The notes under the pieces were generated by a model. The model did no database searches and was not told where the DNA came from. It saw nothing but the letters and a program-made list of their open reading frames with translations. From contig NZ_AUJE01000016.1 in NCBI RefSeq assembly GCF_000424065.1, positions 22,399 through 86,398 of the forward strand: a stretch of 64,000 nt of DNA. The letters run 5' to 3'. Source of the DNA: Selenomonas ruminantium subsp. ruminantium ATCC 12561. GTDB taxonomy: Bacteria; Bacillota; Negativicutes; Selenomonadales; Selenomonadaceae. Position numbers and translations under genes: made by a program. Positions 17,617-25,626 of the stretch are shown one piece after another; position 1 is the stretch's first letter, and every line of letters begins with the position of its first letter.

Positions 17617-18609
17617 TTACCCTAAATACTTAAACCAATCTTTAGTCGCATCCTTTATCGTCTCCGGTGTCCACACAGGGGCTTTGCGCCAATAATCAAT
17701 ATTATCTAAAATATGCTGCACACCTTCCTCCAAGGTTACTTTTGGATGCCAGTGCAACATTTGATTGATTTTCTGCGTGTCAGCCCAAGTACAATCCGGC
17801 TCTCCGGGACGTTTCGGAATATGCACGACTTCCGCATCTTTACCGCCCAAAAGTTCTACCAAACGATTAACCGAATAAGTATGTTCGCTGCCTACATTAA
17901 ATCGTTCTCCCACGACATCCGATTGTGCTGCAGTATAAAACGCATCCACAATATCTGTAACGTAGGTAAAATCTCGGGTCTGCTCCCCTGTTCCCACTAT
18001 GGTATAAGGCTTCCCTGCCAGCTTTTGCCCTAAAAATACACCAAAAACTGCACCATAAGTACCAGACGTACGCGAACGTGGGCCATAAACATTGAACAAG
18101 CAAAGCGAAACCACCGGCAATTTGTAGACTTTGCTCCAATGCAATGCCAATTCTTCACCCAAACGCTTGGTCAAAGCATAGGGATATTCAGGACGAATAT
18201 CTGCCAGCTCATCTGTCGGAAATTTATCCGGAATACCATAGCAAGAGGAAGACGCTGTATAGAGAAATTTTTTCACACCTGCTTTATGCGCTGCTTGTAA
18301 TACGGAAAACGTACCATCCACATTGGAATGGAAATAATCTTCCGGACGTTGAATGGACGGAACAATATCTGCCAAAGCCGCCATATGAAACACCCAGTCA
18401 ACATCTTGAAATAGCGGCATAATTTTTTCATGATTGCAGATATCTTCCTGCACAATAGTAAGTCTTTCATTATCTTTATGATGCGCAAGGTTTTCCAACC
18501 GCCCTGTACTACAATTGTCGATAACGCATACTTCGTGCCCTTCGGCCAGCAATCGATCCACCATATGTGAACCGATGAATCCACAACCTCCTGTTACCAA
18601 CGATTTCAT
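17617..18609 (-). CDS. NAD-dependent nucleotide-sugar epimerase/dehydratase (extended SDR)
   Basis: About 330 residues from the ATG that follows GGTGGGG. The Rossmann motif GGCGFIGSH is at residues 7-15. The catalytic region has TASSSCYGIP and YPYALTKRLGEE (YxxxK), and substrate-binding elements such as VYGPRSRTSG and DFTYVTDIV follow. It is a GalE/RmlB-like extended SDR. In this operon it should act on the nucleotide-activated sugar made by the kinase-transferase, in the place HldD holds in the ADP-heptose pathway, though its sequence is more GalE-like than HldD-like. It ends 39 bp from the downstream gene's start. Confidence 0.85.
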   Translation of the reverse strand: MKSLVTGGCGFIGSHMVDRLLAEGHEVCVIDNCSTGRLENLAHHKDNERLTIVQEDICNHEKIMPLFQDVDWVFHMAALADIVPSIQRPEDYFHSNVDGTFSVLQAAHKAGVKKFLYTASSSCYGIPDKFPTDELADIRPEYPYALTKRLGEELALHWSKVYKLPVVSLCLFNVYGPRSRTSGTYGAVFGVFLGQKLAGKPYTIVGTGEQTRDFTYVTDIVDAFYTAAQSDVVGERFNVGSEHTYSVNRLVELLGGKDAEVVHIPKRPGEPDCTWADTQKINQMLHWHPKVTLEEGVQHILDNIDYWRKAPVWTPETIKDATKDWFKYLG

Positions 18610-18626
18610 ATGATTCCCCACCTTCT

Positions 18627-19199
18627 TTAAAATTTTGCTCCATCCCGCTCCAAAATCGTGTCTACCACCTGCTGAAGGATGATGGTATGAATGGATTCAA
18701 CTATCCCATATTTATTACAAGGAACATAGACATTGATGTCACCTTTCTGTTTTGCCTTGTTATCCGAGTCAAACCCCGTAAATGTAATGACAAAACCTTT
18801 TTTCTCCTTTACCGTATCAATAGCACTGATAATATTGGAAGAGTTTCCTGAACTGCTAATCGCTACAAGCAAATCTCCCTGTTTCGCCCAAAAAGCCAAC
18901 GGACGAGAAAAAATATTTTCATAACCATAATCGTTGCTCATACATGTCATCACGGCATTGTCATAGAGACTATAGGTATTCATGCCACCGTTTTTCATAA
19001 AATCTGCAGTCATATGACTAGCAATGGCAGCGCTGCCACCATTGCCAATAAAAAAAATCTGGCTGCCAGCCTGTTTATATTTGGTAAACGCATTTACCAA
19101 AAGCTGCACACCATCTTCATATGAAGAACATGTTTGACAACCTTGCAAAAACTCTGTAGCACGAAGTTTTTCTATCAATCGCTGAATATATGATTTCAT
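18627..19199 (-). CDS. gmhA: Sedoheptulose 7-phosphate isomerase, GmhA type
   Basis: A 190-residue single SIS-domain protein. FFIGNGGSAAIASHMTADF near residue 48 and VAISSSGNSSNIISA near 110 are the two phosphosugar-binding loops. The C-terminal VESIHTIILQQVVDTI is the helix conserved in GmhA. The enzyme converts sedoheptulose 7-phosphate to D-glycero-D-manno-heptose 7-phosphate, the first committed step to activated heptoses. The split transketolase in the same operon can make its substrate. A gmhB-type phosphatase is not found in the window. Confidence 0.8.
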   Translation of the reverse strand: MKSYIQRLIEKLRATEFLQGCQTCSSYEDGVQLLVNAFTKYKQAGSQIFFIGNGGSAAIASHMTADFMKNGGMNTYSLYDNAVMTCMSNDYGYENIFSRPLAFWAKQGDLLVAISSSGNSSNIISAIDTVKEKKGFVITFTGFDSDNKAKQKGDINVYVPCNKYGIVESIHTIILQQVVDTILERDGAKF

Positions 19200-19210
19200 T
19201 TCACACCTGC

Positions 19211-20557
19211 TTATACGCTTTCTTCAAACAGCGGTTCTCGTAATTCAACATTTTGCAACATTAACATTACGGGCTTGCCAGCGGATTGAAACAATTCCAC
19301 TAAACTGCTTTCCCCCCCATAATATCCATCGCTAACTGCTATGGCTCGATGCAAATCTGGAGAATCATCATATATTCCCCAACCTTCACTTCGATAGCGC
19401 TCTATCATCTTTTGATACCGTGCACCAATTTCTGGTACCTTTGATTTGATTGTAGCTTCAAACAGTGGATGTGGTCTCCATAGCAACGCTATTTCATCTT
19501 GCCGTTCGTAGAATGTCTGGAACACCCACTCCATCTTGTCCAGCAAAATCTCCTTGTACTCCAATAAACCAGCCAAGCTCACATTATACAGGATAACTTT
19601 TTTCCTTGTACCATCCTTTTTCTCGATTATGCGTCGCCAACTTTCTGGTAAACGAATATCCTCTCTTTTGGTCGATAATACCTTATCAAATTTAGGCGAT
19701 CCTAGGCCCAGGATACGTTTTTCCCAATATAATCGATCCTTATTGGTATATTTCACCAGAAGCCGTATATATGCCTCACGCATATTTTCAGACTGTACAA
19801 TGGTAAGATGGGCATTTCTCACGCCCTCTCCATGAAAAAGAAAATGGGCAATTCCTTCGAGGGATTCTTCATCATCTAAATCCGGCTCTTCCAGCACAAA
19901 ATATGGAATATATACTAACTTGTCCGTATACTCTTTCAAATAGCGTGAATAATATTTCGTAGCAACAGATGTCACAAAATTATAATTGTCATACGGATTT
20001 TGTATCACAATCACATCCGGATGCATCTCCTCGAGATCAACATTCCTGTAATCCACCACGGATACATATTGGGGAAATTCTGCAGCCTCACAGTGCCATT
20101 CCCGCACTCCGCCCTCTGGGTCTCTGTCGCAATATGGTATCACCACCACATAAGGAACTACGTTTTCCGAATCATCCACTGCCGCCTGCCATACGGACTC
20201 CATGGAATCCCACATACTGGCCTTATATGGTAAAAAAACGATTTCTTTCTTGAAATGCTCCTCCCTGCGGGTCTCCATCACAATATGTTCCAGCAGATCC
20301 TTGCATAGCCTCACAATCTCTTCAGTATCTCTCCCAGCTTCTCCTGAGATTATCTGCTTGACAGCCATGATCAGGCCGTCATAAACCTCACCATATTGAG
20401 CATAGTTGCTCCCCGTCATTCCCTGCTGACAAAGATCCCTGGCCTCTTCCAGATTGTGAAGAACGGGATGCAATTTCTGCGGATGCGCGGTGGCTGCCAT
20501 ATTCATGGTTACATATGCGGATTTCAGCTTAGATAAGATTCTGCTTTTGATAGCCAT
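19211..20557 (-). CDS. CDP-glycerol:glycerophosphotransferase-like protein
   Basis: About 448 residues from the ATG (MAIKSRIL) that follows GGGAGGCG. The centre and C-terminus look like the GT-B-type glycerophosphotransferase family: VVIPYCDRDPEG, VIQNPYDNYN, LGLGSPKFDKVL, LLWRPHPLFEAT and YGGESSLVELFQ. These are the nucleotide- and phosphate-binding blocks. The N-terminal 120 residues are helical. Such enzymes add glycerol phosphate or similar groups to glycans. It is the first gene of the long minus-strand operon, so its product may install a phosphate-linked group on the same glycan. Confidence 0.7.
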   Translation of the reverse strand: MAIKSRILSKLKSAYVTMNMAATAHPQKLHPVLHNLEEARDLCQQGMTGSNYAQYGEVYDGLIMAVKQIISGEAGRDTEEIVRLCKDLLEHIVMETRREEHFKKEIVFLPYKASMWDSMESVWQAAVDDSENVVPYVVVIPYCDRDPEGGVREWHCEAAEFPQYVSVVDYRNVDLEEMHPDVIVIQNPYDNYNFVTSVATKYYSRYLKEYTDKLVYIPYFVLEEPDLDDEESLEGIAHFLFHGEGVRNAHLTIVQSENMREAYIRLLVKYTNKDRLYWEKRILGLGSPKFDKVLSTKREDIRLPESWRRIIEKKDGTRKKVILYNVSLAGLLEYKEILLDKMEWVFQTFYERQDEIALLWRPHPLFEATIKSKVPEIGARYQKMIERYRSEGWGIYDDSPDLHRAIAVSDGYYGGESSLVELFQSAGKPVMLMLQNVELREPLFEESV

Positions 20558-20820
20558 GGGAATCGCCTCCCGGAACATTACACGAAAAATCTTTTAATTG
20601 TCTCAAAAATAAATCCTTTTTAAAGTTATATTCTACATGAATATCACATTTCCTTCCTGCACAAGCAAGATGTTATATTCTAAATATTATGTCATATTGT
20701 TTTATAAGCTTTGCTAAACAAATTATGCCCCAACTATAAATCCAGAGCATAGATAGTGTATTCACAAAAACATGACAACTGTCAAGCGGAGGTTGGTAAA
20801 TCACAGCTGTTCAAAAAAAC
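20558..20820. promoter_or_regulatory. Divergent intergenic region; weak minus-strand promoter candidate
   Basis: No gene is seen between the minus-strand operon start and the plus-strand promoter at 20821. On the minus strand a TTGACA at 20785-20780 has no well-placed -10 (the best is ATACAC at 18 bp), so the operon promoter is uncertain. It overlaps a short inverted repeat, TGACA-AC-TGTCA, at 20773-20784. GTTATATTCTA occurs twice in direct orientation (20625-20635 and 20672-20682). These could be regulator sites. Confidence 0.3.
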
Positions 20821-20849
20821 TTGACAAGTGTTCATATTACGTGTAATAT
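20821..20849 (+). promoter_or_regulatory. Strong sigma-70-type promoter for the NYN-heptosyltransferase unit
   Basis: TTGACA at 20821-20826 and TAATAT at 20844-20849 are separated by exactly 17 bp. The predicted start is near 20856, about 115 nt before the first gene. Confidence 0.75.
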
Positions 20850-20856
20850 AAAATTA

Positions 20857-20955
20857 CCTATTTCAAATAGGCAACTCAATATGCTAAACAGGTCCTTGGC
20901 TGTACGCGCTCTTACAATACAAGAGTTGCAGACCCCCTGGACCTCTTTTATTTAC
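20857..20955 (+). ncRNA. Candidate structured leader RNA with competing or pseudoknotted stems
   Basis: The predicted leader opens with a hairpin (CCTATT/AATAGG, 20857-20871). GCAACTC at 20871-20877 can pair with GAGTTGC at 20923-20929. AGGTCC at 20890-20895 can pair with GGACCT at 20939-20944, which is followed by CTTTTATTT. These two pairings cross, so they form a pseudoknot or exclude one another like an attenuator. A third local stem, CTCTT/AAGAG (20909-20925), competes with the first. No known riboswitch class was recognised; this is a paper fold only. Confidence 0.35.
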
Positions 20956-20971
20956 ATTAAGGAGATCATAC

Positions 20972-21658
20972 ATGATAAGAACAGCAATATTGGTAGATGG
21001 CGGCTTTTACCGCAAACGTGCCAAACATCAATGGGGCGTAAAAACATCAGAAGAGCGCGCCTCCGAGCTTAGTGCCTATTGCATGGCACACATTAAGAAA
21101 AAAGACGGGAAGCAGGAACGCCAGCTTTATAGAATATTTTATTACGATTGCGCCCCATCAAAGCGCAGCGTATACCATCCTTTGACAAGAGAAAACATCG
21201 ATCTAGATAAATCCGATACCTATACATGGACACTGGCCTTTCTTGAAGAAATGAAGCGGCGCAGAAAATTTGCTATTCGCCTCGGTGTGCTGGCCGAAAA
21301 GCCTAATTATAATCTCAGGCCCTCTGTCACCAAGGATTTGCTGAACAATAAGCGCACCCTTAAATCCCTGACAGAAAGGGACTTTGAATTTCATGCCCAA
21401 CAAAAAGGGGTTGATATGCGTATCGGCATAGATATCGCGTCACTCGTCTATAAACACCAAGTTGACCAAATAATACTGATAGCCGGAGACAGCGACTTCG
21501 TACCTGCTGCAAAACTGGCCAGACGGGAAGGAATTGATTTCATCCTTGATCCCATGGGGGCTGACATAAAGGCCGACCTATTCGAACACATTGACGGTTT
21601 AGAAACACCATGGAAACATAATTCCGCCAATCGTTCACAAAGTCAATTTGAAAAATAG
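20972..21658 (+). CDS. NYN/LabA-like (DUF88) domain protein
   Basis: A 228-residue PIN-like NYN-domain protein. Conserved acidic residues are Asp9 in ILVDGGFY, KGVD (145-148) followed by IGIDIASL, and GDSD (172-175) in IAGDSDFVPA. These form the metal-binding site of the NYN nuclease-like fold, so RNA cleavage is possible but untested. A good AAGGAG site precedes the ATG, and the gene follows a strong promoter and a structured leader. It is followed after 35 bp by the heptosyltransferase gene, giving an unusual pairing. Confidence 0.85.
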   Translation: MIRTAILVDGGFYRKRAKHQWGVKTSEERASELSAYCMAHIKKKDGKQERQLYRIFYYDCAPSKRSVYHPLTRENIDLDKSDTYTWTLAFLEEMKRRRKFAIRLGVLAEKPNYNLRPSVTKDLLNNKRTLKSLTERDFEFHAQQKGVDMRIGIDIASLVYKHQVDQIILIAGDSDFVPAAKLARREGIDFILDPMGADIKADLFEHIDGLETPWKHNSANRSQSQFEK

Positions 21659-21693
21659 TGCCTTTTCTCTCTATATATTAAAGGAGATTCACG

Positions 21694-22926
21694 ATGCGTA
21701 AACATTACTTCCGTTGTTCACACACGCAATCTTGGGAAAGCACCGAAATCGAGGCCATTCAAAAAAAATTATTCATGGAAATGGAAAATTTCGTAGGTGA
21801 TATTCGTGGAGAAACCGATATCCCAGGGTTAAGGATTGATTTCAACGTTGGATTGCGCATGGATATCCCAGAGGGAGATTTCCATGTGCGCATCAGCAAT
21901 GCGGATAGTCTGGAAATTTACTTCGAAGACAATTTGTCCGCTGTCCGTCTTGTATCTCTGGAAAAATATGCTATCCCTTGGCAGATTGATGTATGGGAAA
22001 CCGGCAAGCATATTTTTTCCCACACATTCAATCCACTAGGGCAAAATATAGTTTTTCACTGCAGCAGTCAGGCAATTGGCGACACCCTGGCTTTTTTGCC
22101 ATATGCCCGCCTCTATCGTAAAACCTACAACTGCCAAGTATACTGCTGGGTCGATAAAAGCCTGAAAGAATTCATATCCTTTCTCTATCCTGATATACCT
22201 CAAGTAACATCTATTGATGATGATGTGTATGCCGCCTATTATTTGGGTACGTGGACAGCCGGCCCTTATGGGGCACCGTTTAATGGTTATCTCTATCCGC
22301 TCTGGATGGCTGCGGGGCCATTGGTCGGTCTTAACGGCCTGGCGCCAAAAGTTTTCAAGACCTTCAATACGCCACCGCCAATAAAAGAGCCCTACATATG
22401 CATCGGTGTGCAGGCCTCCACGCCCCGCAAGGGCTGGCTGTATCCCAACGGCTGGAATATATTGGTACATGAGCTCAAGAAAAAGGGATATCGCGTATTG
22501 TGTATAGACCGTCATACTCTGACCCGTGCAGATGATATTGAAATCATATGTCCTCAGGAAGCAGAAGATCTAACCGGCGATATCCCTTTAATGGAGCGGG
22601 CAAAACTACTTAGCCATGCCCAATGCTTTATCGGCCTTTCCAGCGGTCTTGCCTGGGTTGCTGAGGCCGTTGGCTGCCCTGTCGTAATAATAAGCGGTAT
22701 AACAGAAGAGTTTTATGAATTTCCTACGCCTTACAGAGTGATAAACCGACTTGTATGTCATGGTTGTTTCAATGACAGCAAAATAAATTTTATGCATGAT
22801 GATATATGTCCTTATCATCATGGCACTGAACGTGAGTTAGAATGTTCCAAAAATATCACCCCCGCTGCTGTTTTAAGCGTCGTCAACAAAGCTGCGAATC
22901 ACCAGCACACACCCTATGCAGGATAG
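21694..22926 (+). CDS. Autotransporter O-heptosyltransferase (BAHT, Aah/TibC type)
   Basis: A 410-residue GT9-related protein that follows the BAHT family order. An N-terminal beta-rich part ends WQIDVWETGKHIFSHTF. GDTLAFLPYA and PYICIGVQASTPRKGWLYPNGW are the GT-B core, and FIGLSSGLAWVAEAVG with ATPYRVIN-like PTPYRVIN follows. Four late cysteines (355, 358, 372, 384) match the iron-binding finger of Aah/TibC, although the spacing is slightly different. The family transfers heptose from ADP-heptose to serines of self-associating autotransporters. The gmhA operon diverges from this unit and the TpsA adhesin lies 36 kb away. It has an AAAGGAG start site. Its 3' end overlaps the convergent opine dehydrogenase gene by 44 bp. 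Confidence 0.85.
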   Translation: MRKHYFRCSHTQSWESTEIEAIQKKLFMEMENFVGDIRGETDIPGLRIDFNVGLRMDIPEGDFHVRISNADSLEIYFEDNLSAVRLVSLEKYAIPWQIDVWETGKHIFSHTFNPLGQNIVFHCSSQAIGDTLAFLPYARLYRKTYNCQVYCWVDKSLKEFISFLYPDIPQVTSIDDDVYAAYYLGTWTAGPYGAPFNGYLYPLWMAAGPLVGLNGLAPKVFKTFNTPPPIKEPYICIGVQASTPRKGWLYPNGWNILVHELKKKGYRVLCIDRHTLTRADDIEIICPQEAEDLTGDIPLMERAKLLSHAQCFIGLSSGLAWVAEAVGCPVVIISGITEEFYEFPTPYRVINRLVCHGCFNDSKINFMHDDICPYHHGTERELECSKNITPAAVLSVVNKAANHQHTPYAG

Positions 22927-23944
22927 CATAGTCTCGCCCATTCGCTCGGTAATCCATATTCATGATTTGTTCAGCTAAATCTATAATGAGTGATATACAT
23001 GGTGTTTCTACGCCTATAGTTTTCCCTGCACTCTCAAAAGCCACTAATCCTGTGGGCACATCTTCCTCAATATATCTGTGGTGCATAGAACGCGGTGCAT
23101 CTATTTTCCGATAGGCTTCATTATCACGCAAACATTGATAAAGATTTGCGCCCTTCGCTCCATAAGTTCTCCTCAACCAATCGCTAACGCTTTCTATAGG
23201 ATGTCCTAATGCCTTTGCTACTGCCAAACGCTCCACATCTATTTTTTCTATAAATGAAGCAATCGTAGGAGTTATTCCTTCATAATAATATTTAAAATCC
23301 ACCTTTTCATTTTCCACCCATCCTATATTGAACAGCAACGGAGCACAATGGAGTACCATTCCTACGTTATTTAATGTAACTGCCAAATAATCATCTACAG
23401 GATGAAAATGTGAACGCAAAACCTCTGGCATACGCTGCCAAGCCTCTACAGCCTTGTTTTTTTGAAAAGTTGTCATCTGCACATCTTTTTTTAGTGCATA
23501 AAGCACTACTTGATTACTGCTATCTCTGCGGCAAGTATATACAATGGTCTGAGTTTCCACAATAAGTGGAAGTTCCTTACAGCCATTTCGTTGTAGTTCA
23601 AGCGCAAATTCCCATGCACCAAATGTTCTTCCAGGATTAAGCACCACTAAATATCTAGAGCTCATATAAGGTGCCAATAATTTCGCCACATCACGATGTG
23701 CTGAAGATGGAACTGTGACCATTATCTGTTCTGCAATCACATCCTGGATATCCGTAGAAACTTTAGCAATCCGCGCATTCTTCTCATATAGGCCACTACA
23801 CTTTATCTCGCCTGAATTCAAAATTTCTGCTATATGTGATGACGTACGATTCCACAAGCCCACCTCACAGCCAGAAAGAGAAAGATGTGCTGCCATAGTC
23901 AGCCCCTGATGACCAGCACCGATCACACAAACTCGACTTTTCAT
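22883..23944 (-). CDS. Opine dehydrogenase family protein (octopine/nopaline DH type)
   Basis: About 353 residues from the ATG that follows AAAGGAGTGA. The NAD(P) motif VIGAGHQG is at 7-14, VTVPSSAHRDVA follows, and NPGRTFGAWEFALEL precedes the C-terminal helical domain. That domain contains the expected HPVDDYLAVTLNNVGMVLHCAP block, with the Asn-Asn-x-Gly region and His used in catalysis. The family joins an amino acid and a 2-oxo acid by reductive amination. It follows an ATP-grasp and a B12-mutase-like gene with small spacing (17 bp), so an amino-acid-derived product is likely. Confidence 0.85.
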   Translation of the reverse strand: MKSRVCVIGAGHQGLTMAAHLSLSGCEVGLWNRTSSHIAEILNSGEIKCSGLYEKNARIAKVSTDIQDVIAEQIMVTVPSSAHRDVAKLLAPYMSSRYLVVLNPGRTFGAWEFALELQRNGCKELPLIVETQTIVYTCRRDSSNQVVLYALKKDVQMTTFQKNKAVEAWQRMPEVLRSHFHPVDDYLAVTLNNVGMVLHCAPLLFNIGWVENEKVDFKYYYEGITPTIASFIEKIDVERLAVAKALGHPIESVSDWLRRTYGAKGANLYQCLRDNEAYRKIDAPRSMHHRYIEEDVPTGLVAFESAGKTIGVETPCISLIIDLAEQIMNMDYRANGRDYAILHRVCAGDSQLC

Positions 23945-23961
23945 AAGCAAAGTCACTCCTT

Positions 23962-25626
23962 TCAACCAATCCGGCATCTATACTGATGATTACGCAACAG
24001 TTTTTGCAATCGTTCCTGCTCAGTCATTGTGTTTCCGTTCTCATCACAAGCCAGACACATTCCTTTTTCTAATTTTGTCCGCAAAATACCGCGAAATTTT
24101 TCATTTTTCTTAATATGTACCGCATCTATAAATCCTTTTTTTATGCAATCAGCCAGCACTTCAGGATTTGTTAGTGGATTATCGTATTCGGAATACATCT
24201 CCTCGATAAATGATAACAAAATCTTCGCTTCAGATATCAGCTCATTTTTTCTCTCTAATACCCGATCATCTTGCTCCATAGAAAATTTTTCTCCTAATGT
24301 TTGCCTTATTACCCCTCTGACTATTTTGCAGCTTTCAATTACTTCATCCGCATTTGCTGCATGATCAGCCTCACAAAATCCTACTACATGTACTATTTGG
24401 GGCTTTACAGCCATCTGCATAAATGTAGATGCTGCCAGCTGTCCTTTAGCTACATTGGCATCTGCATTAAAAAGTGCCAATCCCGCTCTGGTTTCCCTAT
24501 ATACATGAAAATCCTTATCTACTAAAGATTCTACCAATTCAATCATAGCCAATATTTTAGCAAAATCCATCGAAAAAGATAGCCCTTGAGGATTATTAAA
24601 CATATATTGTGCTATGTAGTGCTTAACCCCCATGTGTTTAGCATTTAATGCACTTATATATGCCATTGCCACAGGAATTACATCATGAGCATCACGCAAC
24701 CCCCAATGGTGAGGTTCATTAATCTCCACGGGAACCCCCTTTTGAGCATGCCATCGTATCAATGCCTGTGCTTCACACAAAGAAGTTTCCAGTTTACGCG
24801 TCCCCCGGCCATCCATTTCATTGTACCAACAAAGAGGCACAGCTGCCCATGCATTATTTATGGTTTCCAAAAGCAACTTAGCACAGTCAAATACATCCTC
24901 AGTGCCGCTATAGCAGCGCATCAAAGGATAGTTTCCCTTTTGTGATGCCGTTTTCAATGCCTTTAAATCGTCCACTGTACGAATTGGCACACCGCCAGCT
25001 CCATCAAACTCTGGCTTCATTCGCTCTGGATGAAAAAAGAATTGTTGTGCATTTTGATCTGGTCCCAAAGATATAACATCCAGCACTCCAGCTTCCGCAA
25101 TCTTGCCTATTCCTTGTATTGTCTCTTCCAATAAAGGCCGACCAAAATGATGACGAATTAAAGGGTATGGTGCTATTTCATGAATACGTTCCAGTAGATT
25201 GTCCTGATAAACTCTTTTACTCTCAACTACTCCCATACCTCGCAAATATCGCAACGAATCAGACACATCGTCATATCCATCGGAAACAAAGCTAAAATAC
25301 CCCTCACGTCTTGCTAAATCAGCTACAGGTTTTGTTCCACCAAAACACCATTCAGGATTGTATGAAAGCCTTTCGCGACGTTTTCTCACCTCAAGCAGCA
25401 ATGCTTCAGCGCTCCTTAAAGTCAGGCGGTAGCCAATCGCTACAATATCCGGCCGCAATTCTTCAATTTTTGCGAAAAGAACTTCGATATCAACGGCTCC
25501 GCCCAAAAATATCGTTTGATATCCCTCTTCACGAGCCAAATCAAGAAAATGTATAGGCCCTGCCACATGAACACAGTTGCCAATTTCAGCTCCTAAAATC
25601 ATTTTACCCAATTTATTTTTTCTCAT
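23962..25626 (-). CDS. Glutamate-mutase E-like protein with N-terminal degenerate B12-binding domain
   Basis: A 554-residue protein. Residues 1-130 resemble a cobalamin-binding domain, but the DxHxxG motif is CVHVAG (18-23): the axial His and Gly are kept and Asp is Cys. PDIVAIGYRLT and CFGG follow. Residues about 170-480 look like the TIM barrel of glutamate mutase E: LCWYNEMDGRGTRKLE, GVPVEINEPHHWGLRD, KHMGVKHYIAQYMFNNPQG. Glutamate mutase usually has the two parts as separate subunits; here they are fused with the B12 part first. It may make a branched amino acid for the adjacent opine dehydrogenase. It overlaps the ATP-grasp gene by 4 bp. Confidence 0.7.
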   Translation of the reverse strand: MRKNKLGKMILGAEIGNCVHVAGPIHFLDLAREEGYQTIFLGGAVDIEVLFAKIEELRPDIVAIGYRLTLRSAEALLLEVRKRRERLSYNPEWCFGGTKPVADLARREGYFSFVSDGYDDVSDSLRYLRGMGVVESKRVYQDNLLERIHEIAPYPLIRHHFGRPLLEETIQGIGKIAEAGVLDVISLGPDQNAQQFFFHPERMKPEFDGAGGVPIRTVDDLKALKTASQKGNYPLMRCYSGTEDVFDCAKLLLETINNAWAAVPLCWYNEMDGRGTRKLETSLCEAQALIRWHAQKGVPVEINEPHHWGLRDAHDVIPVAMAYISALNAKHMGVKHYIAQYMFNNPQGLSFSMDFAKILAMIELVESLVDKDFHVYRETRAGLALFNADANVAKGQLAASTFMQMAVKPQIVHVVGFCEADHAANADEVIESCKIVRGVIRQTLGEKFSMEQDDRVLERKNELISEAKILLSFIEEMYSEYDNPLTNPEVLADCIKKGFIDAVHIKKNEKFRGILRTKLEKGMCLACDENGNTMTEQERLQKLLRNHQYRCRIG

